Of a stretch of DNA of 64,000 bases, positions 53,005 to 62,212 are shown in pieces (position 1 is the stretch's first letter; every line of letters begins with the position of its first letter). The translations under genes and the position numbers were made by a program. This stretch comes from CAWAND01 sp963797485 (GTDB lineage Bacteria; Chloroflexota; Anaerolineae; Anaerolineales; E44-bin32): NCBI GenBank assembly GCA_963797485.1, contig CAWCPF010000001.1, forward strand, positions 62,001-126,000. The letters are read 5' to 3'. A model generated the notes under the pieces. The model saw only the letters and a program-made list of their open reading frames with translations. It did no database searches and had not been told where the DNA came from.

Positions 53005-53740
53005 AATCCTGCGCCAGGTCGACCTTTCCCTGAAAACTAGACTGAGCGTCACGAATCATGGAAGGGTTCACGCTGGGATGAACCGGATAGTAAATCAAGA
53101 TCAAATGGCCGACCTCGGCTTCGGTGGCCACCCCTCCGGCCTGGCTTGCCGACGAATGACCGGGGCTGGCGCCGGTCGCCTCGTGGATCAGCACATCCGC
53201 TCCCGCCGCCAGCCGAACCACTTCGCTGCAGGGTTCGGTGTCGCATGAATAGGCAATGTGCCGGCCCTCGCCCGCCGCCTCCACTCTGAGCCCAACCGTG
53301 GGCACAAGGTGGTGAACCGGCGAGGAATACACCCGCACATCGGCATTCTCGAGAACCAGGACGCGCTCCGTTTCGGGCAGCCGGTGAAACGACACCGGGA
53401 AGAATTCGGGCCAGTTTCCCCATTGGTAGAACTCCATCGTCTCCTCGATCCGCCTCAGGCAGTGGTGCAAACCGTAGATGCGAAGCGGCGCATTTCGGCC
53501 GAGGAGCCACATGTCCATCAAGAGCAAAGGGACCCCGGAGACATGATCAGGGTGGAAATGGGTGAGGATCAAATCGCCGATGTCATCGAGCTCGATGCCG
53601 GCACGGCGAAGGCGGACGACGGCCGTCCCGACACAATCGACCAGAATCACGCCTGCCGGCCCCACCACAGCCATATGCGTATTGGCGTGCTCTTCGGACG
53701 GCACCGAGTTCGCCGTTCCGAGAATAATGACCTCAGCCAA
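52958..53740 (-). CDS. Metallo-beta-lactamase fold hydrolase (RNase Z / phosphodiesterase-like)
   Basis: 260 residues. Metal-binding ILTHFHPDHVSGVPLLL (H.H.DH), HHLVPTVGLRVE, AYSCDTEPCSEVV (bridging Asp) and LIHEATGASPGHSSASQ make it a beta-lactamase-fold hydrolase of the RNase Z/ElaC-like branch, but it lacks the exosite arm of tRNase Z. Substrate unknown. The start TTG 53740 is favoured by GGAGGAGG 8 nt upstream and by an 8-nt overlap with the permease stop. It is the third gene of the ABC operon. Confidence 0.86.
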   Translation of the reverse strand: MAEVIILGTANSVPSEEHANTHMAVVGPAGVILVDCVGTAVVRLRRAGIELDDIGDLILTHFHPDHVSGVPLLLMDMWLLGRNAPLRIYGLHHCLRRIEETMEFYQWGNWPEFFPVSFHRLPETERVLVLENADVRVYSSPVHHLVPTVGLRVEAAGEGRHIAYSCDTEPCSEVVRLAAGADVLIHEATGASPGHSSASQAGGVATEAEVGHLILIYYPVHPSVNPSMIRDAQSSFQGKVDLAQDFMRLPLNGAADLGFA

Positions 53741-55190
53741 GAATTCGGCCTCCTCCCAGCAAAGCCGCGGCAATGAGCGGGGTAACGAAGACCTCCACAG
53801 CCGCAGCCGCGCCGAGGAGAGGCACAACCACGCCCAGACTGACCCGGGCCCATTCTCCAAGCGCGTTCAGCCAGCTCTCACCAAGCGATTTCCCCGATGG
53901 CGGGCTGATGAGCGCCATACCCAGGGTGAGGATGGCCGCGCCGGCGAGAATGGCGGCCGGGATTTCGAGCAATCCGTGCGGCGCCACCAGCGCCACGACA
54001 TAACGCAAGGCGTCCAGGCCGCTCTGGCTGAGGTTGCCGGCGAAGAAACCCACCAAACCGACCGGGATCATCAGCAGGATGACGCCCAGGATGCCAAATG
54101 TGAAAACACCCAGGACCGAGGCCACAGCCACGGCTCGCAAGTTGTTGCCCAGAATCAGCCACCAGCCGTGACCGCTCAAAAGGCCGAAGCTGCGCATCTG
54201 GTCGAGCAAGTCCGGCTTGATCGAACCGAGGCTTATGAGCTCCGCCGGCAGCGGGTATAGGGCAGCCAAACGCACACCGAGGCCGTAGCCGGCCAACAGC
54301 GCCAGGACCATGAAAACGAGGCTTGGCCAGAGCCTCGGAACGGAGCGAGTTAGGAGTCCCCTGTACCACTCAATGGGAGAGTGGGCGCCTCCCAGGAAGG
54401 CCGTCCGGAAGTAGCGCCATACCCATCGCAGATCAAGCACATCGATCTCGCGGCCGAGGAGCTCCTCGCGATTGAAAAGGTGCAGCCCCATGCGGCCGAG
54501 CACGGCGGCCACCACGGCCAGGCCGAACACAATCCACCACAAGACGCCATACTGCGCCCAAAACATGATCAGGCTTTCGCCGATGATGAGCTGCGACATG
54601 GGCACGATCACGAAAGACGCCAGCAGGTTGGCCGCCCGGACCGACGTGGTCTGCGAGGAGATCACCACAGCCCCGCTCACCATGACCAGGGCCTGCACCG
54701 TCGTGAGCATCAGAACCTGAACCAACAGGCCGGCCGGCGCGATCCAGTGCACCGTCAGAGCCAGCCCGAGAAGATACACGCCAATCCCCAGATAGGCAGC
54801 CAGGAGCGGCACGAGCAGCGAAGCCAGCATCTTGCCCAGGTAGAGCTGGCCATCCGTAAGAGGTGTGGCCAGCAAGGGCTCCAAAGACAAGCGCTCACGC
54901 TCCCCGGCGAAGCTCTCCAGCGCGATCACCAATGAGATCGAGATGGGGAAGAAGCCGACAACCATGAGCAGGAAAGGGATCAGGCGCTCGGCAACAACGT
55001 TGGCGCCGTACTGGGAAACGAAGCTGGTGGCCTTGTTGGCGGTGAAGTTCATCAGCAGCGGGAAGAAAAGGGTCAACAGGGCGATCGGCGCCAGGATGCG
55101 CCAATCCCGAAGCTGATCGGCGATTTCACGACCGGCGATCAGGCCGACGGCGCGAAAGAACGTCGGCGGACGGCCAACCGCGGCGCTCAT
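53733..55190 (-). CDS. ABC-2 type permease fused to a SpoIIM-like domain
   Basis: 485 residues. N-terminal half: ABC-2/NatB-like permease with six helices and the amphipathic entry helix GLIAGREIADQLRDWRI, plus SFAGERERLSLEPLLATPL. C-terminal half from about residue 290: SpoIIM/DUF95-like membrane domain with NNLRAVAVASVLGVFTFG and APHGLLEIPAAILAGAAILT. Both parts pack in the membrane. It should form an exporter with the ATPase encoded upstream, whose stop overlaps its ATG (ATGA). Substrate unknown; in NatAB-like systems, sodium or small hydrophobic compounds. Confidence 0.86.
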   Translation of the reverse strand: MSAAVGRPPTFFRAVGLIAGREIADQLRDWRILAPIALLTLFFPLLMNFTANKATSFVSQYGANVVAERLIPFLLMVVGFFPISISLVIALESFAGERERLSLEPLLATPLTDGQLYLGKMLASLLVPLLAAYLGIGVYLLGLALTVHWIAPAGLLVQVLMLTTVQALVMVSGAVVISSQTTSVRAANLLASFVIVPMSQLIIGESLIMFWAQYGVLWWIVFGLAVVAAVLGRMGLHLFNREELLGREIDVLDLRWVWRYFRTAFLGGAHSPIEWYRGLLTRSVPRLWPSLVFMVLALLAGYGLGVRLAALYPLPAELISLGSIKPDLLDQMRSFGLLSGHGWWLILGNNLRAVAVASVLGVFTFGILGVILLMIPVGLVGFFAGNLSQSGLDALRYVVALVAPHGLLEIPAAILAGAAILTLGMALISPPSGKSLGESWLNALGEWARVSLGVVVPLLGAAAAVEVFVTPLIAAALLGGGRILG

Positions 55191-56134
55191 GCCGCTTGAT
55201 CCCCGGCCGTGAGGCTTTCTCCCACGACCCGCAGATAGACTTCCTCCAGGCTTCGACCAACTTCGGTCAGGGTGACCACCGACAACCCTGCCCGGCTCAT
55301 GGCCTCCAGCACGCGTGGGTTCACCTGCTCGGGATTTGAAGCGCGGTATGTGAGCCAGTTTTCCCCCGATGCCAGCGGCACCACACCCGAGGGCAGAGCC
55401 TGGAGCGCGCCGTTCAGCCGGCCCGCAAGTCTGAGCTCCATGATCGGATCCCCGAGAAGCTCCTGCTTGAGGGCTTCCGGGCTGCCCTGGGCAACAATGC
55501 GTCCCATTCGAATAATGGCGATCTTGTCGGCCAACGCCTCGGCTTCATTCAGATTGTGGGTGCACACCACAATGGCGCGTCGTGACGAGCGGAGCTTGAG
55601 GATCGACTGGCGAACCAGCCGTGCGCTGGCAGGGTCCATGGCCGAGGTCGGCTCGTCGAGCAGCAGGACCGGCGGGTCGTGGAGCATCGCCCGGGCCAGG
55701 GCCAGTTTCTGGCGCATGCCGCGCGAGTAGTGGCCCAGCCGGCGGCCGGCATCGGGGGTCAGCCCGAACCGATCCATCAATTGATCGGCACGCTGCTCAA
55801 ACTCTTGCCGGGTCAGACCGTAGGTTTGGCCGAAAAACGTCAGGTAGGTACGGGGGAGCATGCGCGTGTACAGGCCGTGATGTTCGGTCAGCAGGCCGAT
55901 GCGCTCACGCACGGCCTGGGGCTTGACCGCCACGTCGAAACCGGCGATCCGCGCCGTGCCGCGCGTCGGCGGCAAGATCGACGCCAGCATACGGATGGTC
56001 GTCGTCTTGCCTGCGCCGTTGGGTCCAAGGAGCGCCAAGATTTGGCCCTCTCGGACCTCCAGAGTGATACCCTGGACGGCCGCCAGTCCGTCGAAGACTT
56101 TGGTCAGGTCGTTTAATTCAATCAGTGCCGGCAT
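55187..56134 (-). CDS. ABC transporter ATP-binding protein (exporter type)
   Basis: 315 residues. Walker A LLGPNGAGKTTTIRMLA, Q-loop GLLTEHHGLYTRML, signature HYSRGMRQKLALARAML (SRGM variant of LSGGQ, usual in this group), Walker B VLLLDEPTSAMDPAS and switch CTHNLNEAEALAD. The C-terminal 80 residues are the regulatory extension typical of NatA/CcmA-like drug or ion exporters. ATG 56134; its promoter gives a leader of only about 8 nt. Couples to the ABC-2/SpoIIM permease. Confidence 0.93.
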   Translation of the reverse strand: MPALIELNDLTKVFDGLAAVQGITLEVREGQILALLGPNGAGKTTTIRMLASILPPTRGTARIAGFDVAVKPQAVRERIGLLTEHHGLYTRMLPRTYLTFFGQTYGLTRQEFEQRADQLMDRFGLTPDAGRRLGHYSRGMRQKLALARAMLHDPPVLLLDEPTSAMDPASARLVRQSILKLRSSRRAIVVCTHNLNEAEALADKIAIIRMGRIVAQGSPEALKQELLGDPIMELRLAGRLNGALQALPSGVVPLASGENWLTYRASNPEQVNPRVLEAMSRAGLSVVTLTEVGRSLEEVYLRVVGESLTAGDQAA

Positions 56135-56148
56135 GACTCACTCGGCGA

Positions 56149-56178
56149 ATTATAGCAGTAGCCCCAGAACGCCTACAA
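56149..56178 (-). promoter_or_regulatory. Promoter of the ABC exporter operon
   Basis: On the minus strand TTGTAG (56178-56173), 18-bp spacer, TATAAT (56154-56149) with extended -10 TGC. Start near 56142. Confidence 0.7.
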
Positions 56179-56251
56179 TCACCCGAGCATCCCATGCCCG
56201 GCAGCCGGCGCTCACTGGCCCCTTTGGGCGAGTGCCCGACGGCGGCGGGCG

Positions 56252-56260
56252 TGCTATCAT
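56252..56260 (+). promoter_or_regulatory. Extended -10 promoter of the M14 peptidase gene
   Basis: TGC TATCAT (56252-56260), no clear -35. Start near 56267, so the Rex-like site at 56279-56296 lies just inside the transcript. Divergent from the ABC exporter promoter. Confidence 0.5.
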
Positions 56261-56278
56261 CGGGCCGCACGAGGTGCT

Positions 56279-56296
56279 TTGTGAATTCTTTCACAA
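56279..56296. promoter_or_regulatory. Rex-like operator, site 5
   Basis: TTGTGAATTCTTTCACAA, both 7-bp arms perfect. It covers the inferred GTG start (56281) of the M14 peptidase gene and lies about 12 nt after the predicted transcription start. Confidence 0.65.
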
Positions 56297-57204
56297 TCCA
56301 GCCCCAATCGAAGCACAATCTGTCCCCGACTTGGGGGTGGGTCAGGCGCGGACGCAGGTGGCACATCGGAGTGTGGATTGCCGTGCTGGCGGCGCTCTCG
56401 TTGGCGGCCGGGATGAGCCAGCCGGTCAGGGCCTCGGGCGACGACTCGGCCCTCCCCCGCCCGATCTCAGGGGCGACACCCACGCCACAACCTGCGCCGA
56501 TCCGACGTCCAGACCCCGCTACGATAGGCACGTCGGTGCAGGGGCGCCCATTGCAGGTGTACCGGTTTGGCACTGGGGCGAACACGCGCATGATTGTGGC
56601 CGACATCCATGGAGGTTACGAGTGGAACACCGCCGCCCTGGCGGAAGACCTGATCGATTTCCTTGCCGTTCACCCCGGGATCGTGCCTCCCGGGGTCAGC
56701 CTGTATGTCCTCCCGAGCATGAACCCGGATGGCCTGGCCAAGTCCCACGGCTATGACGGCCGGGCGAATGCCAACAACGTCGACCTGAACCGCAACTTCC
56801 CCCTGGATTGGCAGGCGACCTGGGCGCCGGAGGGCTGTTGGAACTACCTTCCGATCACGGCCGGCGCCCACCCGCTCTCCGAACCCGAGAGCCGAGCCGT
56901 GGCGCGCTTTGTGCTGTCCAAGAGTGTTGAGGCCATGATCAGCTACCACAGTGCGGCGCTGGGCGTCTTCGCCGGAGGCGATCCATCCACCTCACGCTCG
57001 ATTTCGCTGGCCAAGGCGCTTTCAGCCGTCTCCCCCTATGACTATCCGCCCCGCAGCACCGGCTGCGAGTATGCCGGCGAAATGGTCGATTGGGCGGCCG
57101 TCAATGGTGTGGCCGCCGTCGACATCGAACTGTCCACGCACTATCACCTGGATGAGGATATCAACCTTCGCGTTCTGTACGCGTTCCTGAATTGGCAGCC
57201 CTGA
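56281..57204 (+). CDS. Secreted M14-family zinc carboxypeptidase
   Basis: 307 residues. Signal-peptide region (HIGVWIAVLAALSLAAG, cleavage after VRAS likely), a short Pro/Thr linker, then the peptidase: zinc ligands ADIHGGYEWNT (H..E), substrate Arg NNVDLNRNFPLDW, third zinc His in MISYHSAALG, and catalytic Glu in AAVDIELSTHYH. It would trim C-terminal residues of peptides, possibly peptidoglycan stem peptides, outside the cell. Start GTG 56281 has GAGGTG 4 nt upstream; ATG 56194 lies upstream of the promoter and is less likely. The start codon falls inside Rex-like site 5. Confidence 0.87.
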   Translation: MNSFTIQPQSKHNLSPTWGWVRRGRRWHIGVWIAVLAALSLAAGMSQPVRASGDDSALPRPISGATPTPQPAPIRRPDPATIGTSVQGRPLQVYRFGTGANTRMIVADIHGGYEWNTAALAEDLIDFLAVHPGIVPPGVSLYVLPSMNPDGLAKSHGYDGRANANNVDLNRNFPLDWQATWAPEGCWNYLPITAGAHPLSEPESRAVARFVLSKSVEAMISYHSAALGVFAGGDPSTSRSISLAKALSAVSPYDYPPRSTGCEYAGEMVDWAAVNGVAAVDIELSTHYHLDEDINLRVLYAFLNWQP

Positions 57205-57285
57205 AACGCGAAAGCGCCAATCCCCCTCAACCCACGTCGAATCTTGGCCTGCGATCGCCTGTCGGCGCGTTACCTCGAGGCGGGG

Positions 57286-58125
57286 CTACATGGGGGCCGG
57301 AGGTGTCTCCTGCACCGGTTCCAACCGGCGGTGTCGCCAGTACAAGAAACCCCCGCTCACAAGGGCGATGATCAGCATCAGGGTTTGGTTGAAGTTGATC
57401 CCCAACAGTGGCACGAAGTCGATGCGCAGGAATTCAAGGCCGAATTGGATCAGCGGATAGGTGACCAGGTATATCAGGAACAGGTCGCCGCGCAGCAGCC
57501 GTGATCCATAGCGCCTCCAAACCCAGTACAGTAGAGCCGCATTGGCCAGATTGAGCAGCGACTCGTACAAGAACAAGGGGTGGAAACGGTCGAACAACTC
57601 AAATCCGGGAAGTCAATTCTCGGGCCGGATGAAGATGCCCCAAGGCAGATTGGTGGGGGGCCCGTAGAGTTCCTGGTTGACGAAATTCCCCCAGCGGCCA
57701 ATTGCCTGGCCGAGGGCCAGCGCCGGAGCGGCCGCATCCAGCAGCAAAGGCAAGTGAATCCCGCGCCGCCTGGCGAAAATCCACATCCCAAGAACACCGC
57801 CAATCACCGCCCCCGGAATGCCTAGACCGCCCTGCCAAGAAGCGATGAGGTCGATGGGATGGGTCAGATAGTATTTGGTGTCGATGCCCGCAGCCAGCAG
57901 GCTCTTGGAGGGCGTGAAGACGTGATACAGGCGGGCCCCGATCACCCCAAAGATGAGCACCCACACCAACGCGTCCCAAAACAGCTCGGGGTCGGCGTTC
58001 TCGTCCATGTCCTTGAGAAGGCGAGACGCCACGTAGGTCCCGACGAGCGCCCCGACCATAAGGATGATGCCGTAGAAGTGGACATACAACGGCCCCAGAT
58101 GGATCCCATAGCTGTCAATGGACAT
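57286..58125 (-). CDS. lgt: Prolipoprotein diacylglyceryl transferase with in-frame TGA
   Basis: 279 codons. Lgt moves a diacylglyceryl group to the lipobox cysteine of prolipoproteins at the membrane. Motifs: YGIILMVGALVGTYVA, GARLYHVF, WQGGLGIPGAVIGG, the signature ALGQAIGRWGNFVNQELYG, and FHPLFLYESLLNL with LEFLRIDF. After WGIFIRPEN a TGA (57615-57613) lies in frame; the same frame then continues LPGFELFDRFHPLF. A C-to-T change of CGA (Arg) would explain it. Either nonsense mutation or sequence error; no SECIS-like or readthrough signal was identified. ATG 58125 follows the pgsA-like gene by 6 bp. Confidence 0.87.
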
Positions 58126-58131
58126 ACACGT

Positions 58132-58763
58132 CTATTCCTTCCCCGAGGCCGCCTGCCGGGCCTGGTGGCGGACGAGCAGGACGCGCTGAACGGCGGTTAG
58201 ATTGGCCAACACAGCCACAATTCCCACCCCGACGGATGGAAAACCCAGGATGAGGCTTGGGACGAGGACGAGGTAACGCTCGACGCGTGTAAGGATGCCG
58301 CCTTTGACCTTAAAACCCAGGGCCTCCCCTCGAGCGCGCATGTAAGACACAAGAATTGACCCGGCGGCCGCGGCAAAGATCAAGGCGCTTGAGATCGGAT
58401 CGCCCTGGGAAAGGTAATACCACAGCAGCCCCGCCAGGATGGTCACCTCGTTGTAGCGGTCGGTGACCGAATCGACAAAGGCGCCGAAATCGGACGATTC
58501 CCCCTCAGGCGCGCCATCGGTCCATCCAAAGCATCGACCGGCCCCATGAGCAGGACGATCATGCCGCCGATCAGGAATTGCCCCTGGGCCAGGAAAATGG
58601 CCCCCACGAAATTCCCCGCCAGCCCCATCAAGGTCAGCGTATTGGGCGCCAGTCCCAGCCAATTCAAGAAGGCAGCCGCGGGATCCAGCAGATCCTTGAA
58701 CCACACTCGGAGCAGATCGGTCAATGTGGGTTTGGGTTCAGTCGCGGTTTCCTTGGCTCGCAT
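58132..58763 (-). CDS. CDP-alcohol phosphatidyltransferase, one frameshift
   Basis: About 210 residues with six helices. The catalytic signature DG-x2-AR-x8-G-x3-D-x3-D can be read as DALDGPMARLRG then SDFGAFVDSVTDRYNE across a one-base frame change near 58500. It joins a CDP-activated lipid to an alcohol such as glycerol phosphate or inositol phosphate; WLGLAPNTLTLMGLAGN at the start is typical. The exact head group cannot be told. ATG 58763 with AGGAG 6-7 nt upstream. It lies between ftsK and lgt. Confidence 0.86.
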
Positions 58764-58818
58764 TCAGTTCTCCTGATTCGATCGGGCTCACTGCCGCATC
58801 AATGCGATGGCGACGCAT

Positions 58819-61059
58819 TCAATCGGATTCGTCTTCATCATCGGCGGGAAGCAGGGGGTCATCCTGTGGATCGATCAGGACCTCCCGCGTCCTGCCACCC
58901 GCCTGAGCCCGCCCAATGACGCCCAACTCTTCCAGTTCATCCATCAACCTGGCGGCGCGGGGATAGCCGATCCGCAGCCGCCGCTGGAGCAGCGAAGCGC
59001 TGGCCTCGCCTTCCGTCTTGACGACCTCGATGGCTCGCTCGATGCTATCGTCGCGGGATTCGATCGCCGCCTGGCGGACCAGCAAACTCTCCCAGGGTGC
59101 CCCTTCGGCCTCCCCGCTTTCGGCCGCGCCCACAGCTCGAACCCAGAACTCAATGACGCGCTCGACCTCTCGATCGTCCACCAGCGCTCCCTGAATCCGC
59201 ACCGGTGTGGACGCCTCGGCCGCCAGGTAAAGCATATCACCGCGACCCAAAAGCGTCTCCGATCCTGGGGTGTCCAACACGACGCGTGAATCAATGCTCG
59301 AGGCCGTAGCAAAGGAGATCCGGGCCGGAAAGTTGGCCTTAATCAGGCCCGTCACAATGTCGGTGCTCGGCCGCTGGGTCGCAACCACCAGGTGGATGCC
59401 GACCGCCCGCGACATCTGCGCCAGCCGAACAAGGGTTTGCTCGGTCTGATCGGGCGCCATCATCATCAAGTCGGCTAGCTCGTCGATCATGACCACAATT
59501 CTCGGCATGGTCTGGCCGTTGCGGCTCCGCCGCAGCCTCTGGTTGAAACTGTCGATATCCCTGGCGCGAGCCGTCTCAAGCAGCTTGTAACGCCGATCCA
59601 TCTCATGCGTGCACCAGCGCAGCACCCCGACAATTCGCTCAAGATCGGTCTCAACCGATCCAAACAGATGCGGCAACCCGTTGAAGCGAATCAGCTCCAC
59701 CATCTTCGGATCCACCATCACCATCCGCAGATCTTCGGGGGAGTTGTTCATCACCAGACACGTCGCCAGCGCCGTGATGGCCACCGACTTGCCTGACCCG
59801 GTTGTGCCGGCGATCAGCAGGTGAGGCATGGCCGCCAGATCGGCAGCGACCGGCGCGCCGGCCACATCCCGACCCAGGGCAATGGCCAGGGGTGAGCCGA
59901 CCGAGGTGAAAGCTTCGGAGGCCAGGATCGGGCGCAGCCTCACGACGGCCCCGTGCTGGTTGGGGACCTCGACCCCGACATAGGATTGGCCCGGGACGGG
60001 GGCCTCGATGCGCAGGCGCGGCGCCGACAGCGCCAGCGCCAAATCATTCGCCAAACCGGAAATCTGGGACACCCTGACCTTGTGCCGACGAACGGTTCCG
60101 TCCGTCCCGGCCACCTCTACGTACCCTGGCTCCACTGCAAACTGGGTGACCGAAGGACCAGATCGAAAGTTGACCACCCGCACGGGGAGGCCGAAATCGG
60201 CCAGGGTCTTCTCGATCAGCCCTGCCGCCTGATTGATCTCTTTGGCGGTCACCTTGGGCGTGGAGCCGGCCTCAAGCAGGTCCAGCGGAGGCAGGCTCTC
60301 GCCTCGCTTCGCCGGCCGGCCCGGGATCTCCTGTGGAGCCGAAGGCAGCTTGAAATCCTTGCGAAACTCCTGGGGCAGCCGGCCGGCTCGGTTGGTTCGC
60401 CGATCGCGGTGGCCCGCCTTGTCGGCCGTCGGGGACTCCGGCCGGCCGGCCCTCGTCGGCTCAGGCAACGGCCGAACTCGGTCGAGGAGCCCGCTCAAAC
60501 CGGGAAACTGCGCAACCACACGCTCCAGGCTGAAGAATCCAAACATCAAGGCCAGCGCCCCCAGGGCCAGGCCCCCGGCGACCGGCCCCAGCGGGTCACT
60601 CAACAAGGTCCCGATTCCCCATCCAACCAGCCCGCCGCTGAGACCGCTCTCGGCCGCCGTGAGCGACAGCCCGTCTACGACGCTGAGCAGGCCCAGCAGG
60701 GCGAACAACGCCAGCTCGGCGCCGATGACGGTCAGCCAGGGAACCTGCCATGGCCGTCCCTGGCTTCGTCGAATCAGCCCGATGGACGCCAGCCCCAAGA
60801 TGAGCGGGATGATGACAGCCCCCAGGCCCAGCCAGCGGGCTAGCAGCTGAATCCATGGGTCGATGAGGGCGCCATGCGTAACCCCACCCAGCCCCAGCAG
60901 AGTCACGAGCCCCAGGCTGCCCGCCAGAATCGCCAGCAGGTCGTCTCCAAGTGTCAGCACGTGCTCAATGAATGTCCAGAATCCATCGGCGATCGGATCC
61001 GGCGTATTCGACCGGCGGCCTTTTTCCGTTGAGCCGCGCTGGGATTTGGGCTGTGCCAC
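58819..61059 (-). CDS. ftsK: FtsK/SpoIIIE-type DNA translocase
   Basis: 746 residues. Four membrane helices in residues about 40-185, a basic/Pro linker, then the motor: alpha domain (VRVVNFRSGPSVTQFAVEP), beta domain with Walker A HLLIAGTTGSGKSVAITALA, Walker B IVVMIDELADLMMMAP and RAVGIHLVVATQRPSTDIVT, and C-terminal gamma winged helix (ASLLQRRLRIGYPRAARLMDE). It pumps chromosomal DNA at the septum. Start GTG 61059 lacks a clear ribosome site. First gene of the ftsK-pgsA-lgt run. Confidence 0.96.
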   Translation of the reverse strand: MAQPKSQRGSTEKGRRSNTPDPIADGFWTFIEHVLTLGDDLLAILAGSLGLVTLLGLGGVTHGALIDPWIQLLARWLGLGAVIIPLILGLASIGLIRRSQGRPWQVPWLTVIGAELALFALLGLLSVVDGLSLTAAESGLSGGLVGWGIGTLLSDPLGPVAGGLALGALALMFGFFSLERVVAQFPGLSGLLDRVRPLPEPTRAGRPESPTADKAGHRDRRTNRAGRLPQEFRKDFKLPSAPQEIPGRPAKRGESLPPLDLLEAGSTPKVTAKEINQAAGLIEKTLADFGLPVRVVNFRSGPSVTQFAVEPGYVEVAGTDGTVRRHKVRVSQISGLANDLALALSAPRLRIEAPVPGQSYVGVEVPNQHGAVVRLRPILASEAFTSVGSPLAIALGRDVAGAPVAADLAAMPHLLIAGTTGSGKSVAITALATCLVMNNSPEDLRMVMVDPKMVELIRFNGLPHLFGSVETDLERIVGVLRWCTHEMDRRYKLLETARARDIDSFNQRLRRSRNGQTMPRIVVMIDELADLMMMAPDQTEQTLVRLAQMSRAVGIHLVVATQRPSTDIVTGLIKANFPARISFATASSIDSRVVLDTPGSETLLGRGDMLYLAAEASTPVRIQGALVDDREVERVIEFWVRAVGAAESGEAEGAPWESLLVRQAAIESRDDSIERAIEVVKTEGEASASLLQRRLRIGYPRAARLMDELEELGVIGRAQAGGRTREVLIDPQDDPLLPADDEDESD

Positions 61060-61143
61060 GGCGGATCGCTTTCGCTACCCTAGGCTGGCAAGCAAACGCC
61101 GGGCGCTCCACCCTTGCGCCCGGCGCTCAACGCTTGGAATCAC

Positions 61144-62163
61144 TCAAAACGAGGAGACGGCTTCAGCCTGGCGCGCTTTCTCCGCCTCGCCCAAATCCAG
61201 AATCGGCGAGTCGACGCCGCGCAAACTCAAGCCGAGACGCCGGGCTCCGGCTTCGATGTTGATGATCTTCACCTTAACCTGATCGCCCTCGGCGAGCACG
61301 GCGCTCGGGTCCGGGAAGCCTCCCTCACCCAATTCAGACACATGGATCAGGCCCTCGAGGCCTTCCTCGATGCCCACAAAAGCGCCAAACTTTACGACGT
61401 TGGTGACGACGCCTTCGACGAGATCCCCAACACAATAGCGGGCGTCCACGGTCTGCCATGGGTCAGGCAGGAGATCCTTGAGGCTCAAACCGACGCGTGC
61501 CTGTTCCCGGTCGACCGACAACACGAGCACTTCCAGCATCTGACCGCAGCGGACCACATCCACCGGATGGCGGACGCGACCCCATGAGAGCTCGGAAACG
61601 TGAACCAGCCCCTCAACGCCTCCCAGGTCCACGAATACGCCGAACTGGGTGATGTTGGTGACTTTGCCTCTGACTCGCTGCCCGGGGGCCAGGTTATCCA
61701 GCAATTCGATGCGTTTGCCGGGTCCGGCCAGCGCCGCACGCTGAGACAGCACCAATCGACCCCGTTCGGGGTCAAATTCGATCACCTTCAGGCAAATCGT
61801 CGTGCCAACCAGAGACTGCATAATCTGGCTGCGCTGGTCCTCAAGACTCGATTGTTCGACTTCAATGAGATGGGAAACGGGGACGAAGCCCCTCAGCGAG
61901 CGCGCTTCGACCAGCAGCCCGCCGCGGTTTGAACCGACAACCAAGAGATCGATGGTGTCATCGCACTCGTACAGCTTGCGCGCCCAAATCCAATCCTCGG
62001 CCGACCCCCACGACATCGCCGAAGCGGCGGGCTTGCCAGGCTGGCGTTCACCCCTCGTTCCGGCCTGGGTACGTTCGTCCTTCAGTACCGCCGCCCACCA
62101 GGATTCATCCAGTTTGGGCGGACCCGACCCCTCCCCCGCATTGCGCCCGCGGTCCTGCCTCAT
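61144..62163 (-). CDS. rpsA: Ribosomal protein S1-like protein (three S1 domains)
   Basis: 339 residues. An N-terminal tail, a degenerate S1 domain (about 70-140: IDLLVVGSNRGGLLVEARS, GFVPVSHLIE) and two canonical ones (VRGKVTNITQFGVFVDLGG; VEGVVTNVVKFGAFVGIEEG, each followed by GL.HVSEL). The layout matches the shorter S1 of Gram-positive-like phyla, which binds mRNA on the 30S subunit. Start ATG 62163 with AGAGG 8 nt upstream; GTG 62172 is less likely. Own promoter at 62213-62240. Gene symbol is by family. Confidence 0.9.
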   Translation of the reverse strand: MRQDRGRNAGEGSGPPKLDESWWAAVLKDERTQAGTRGERQPGKPAASAMSWGSAEDWIWARKLYECDDTIDLLVVGSNRGGLLVEARSLRGFVPVSHLIEVEQSSLEDQRSQIMQSLVGTTICLKVIEFDPERGRLVLSQRAALAGPGKRIELLDNLAPGQRVRGKVTNITQFGVFVDLGGVEGLVHVSELSWGRVRHPVDVVRCGQMLEVLVLSVDREQARVGLSLKDLLPDPWQTVDARYCVGDLVEGVVTNVVKFGAFVGIEEGLEGLIHVSELGEGGFPDPSAVLAEGDQVKVKIINIEAGARRLGLSLRGVDSPILDLGEAEKARQAEAVSSF

Positions 62164-62212
62164 TCCGAGCACCTCTTGCCAAGACGGCTACAGAAACTGT
62201 TCGGTGTGATCT

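Noticed and set aside
57613..57615. Selenocysteine or stop-codon reassignment in lgt
   Set aside because: The position corresponds to an Arg-like residue, no downstream SECIS-like hairpin was recognised, and TGA ends most genes in the window.
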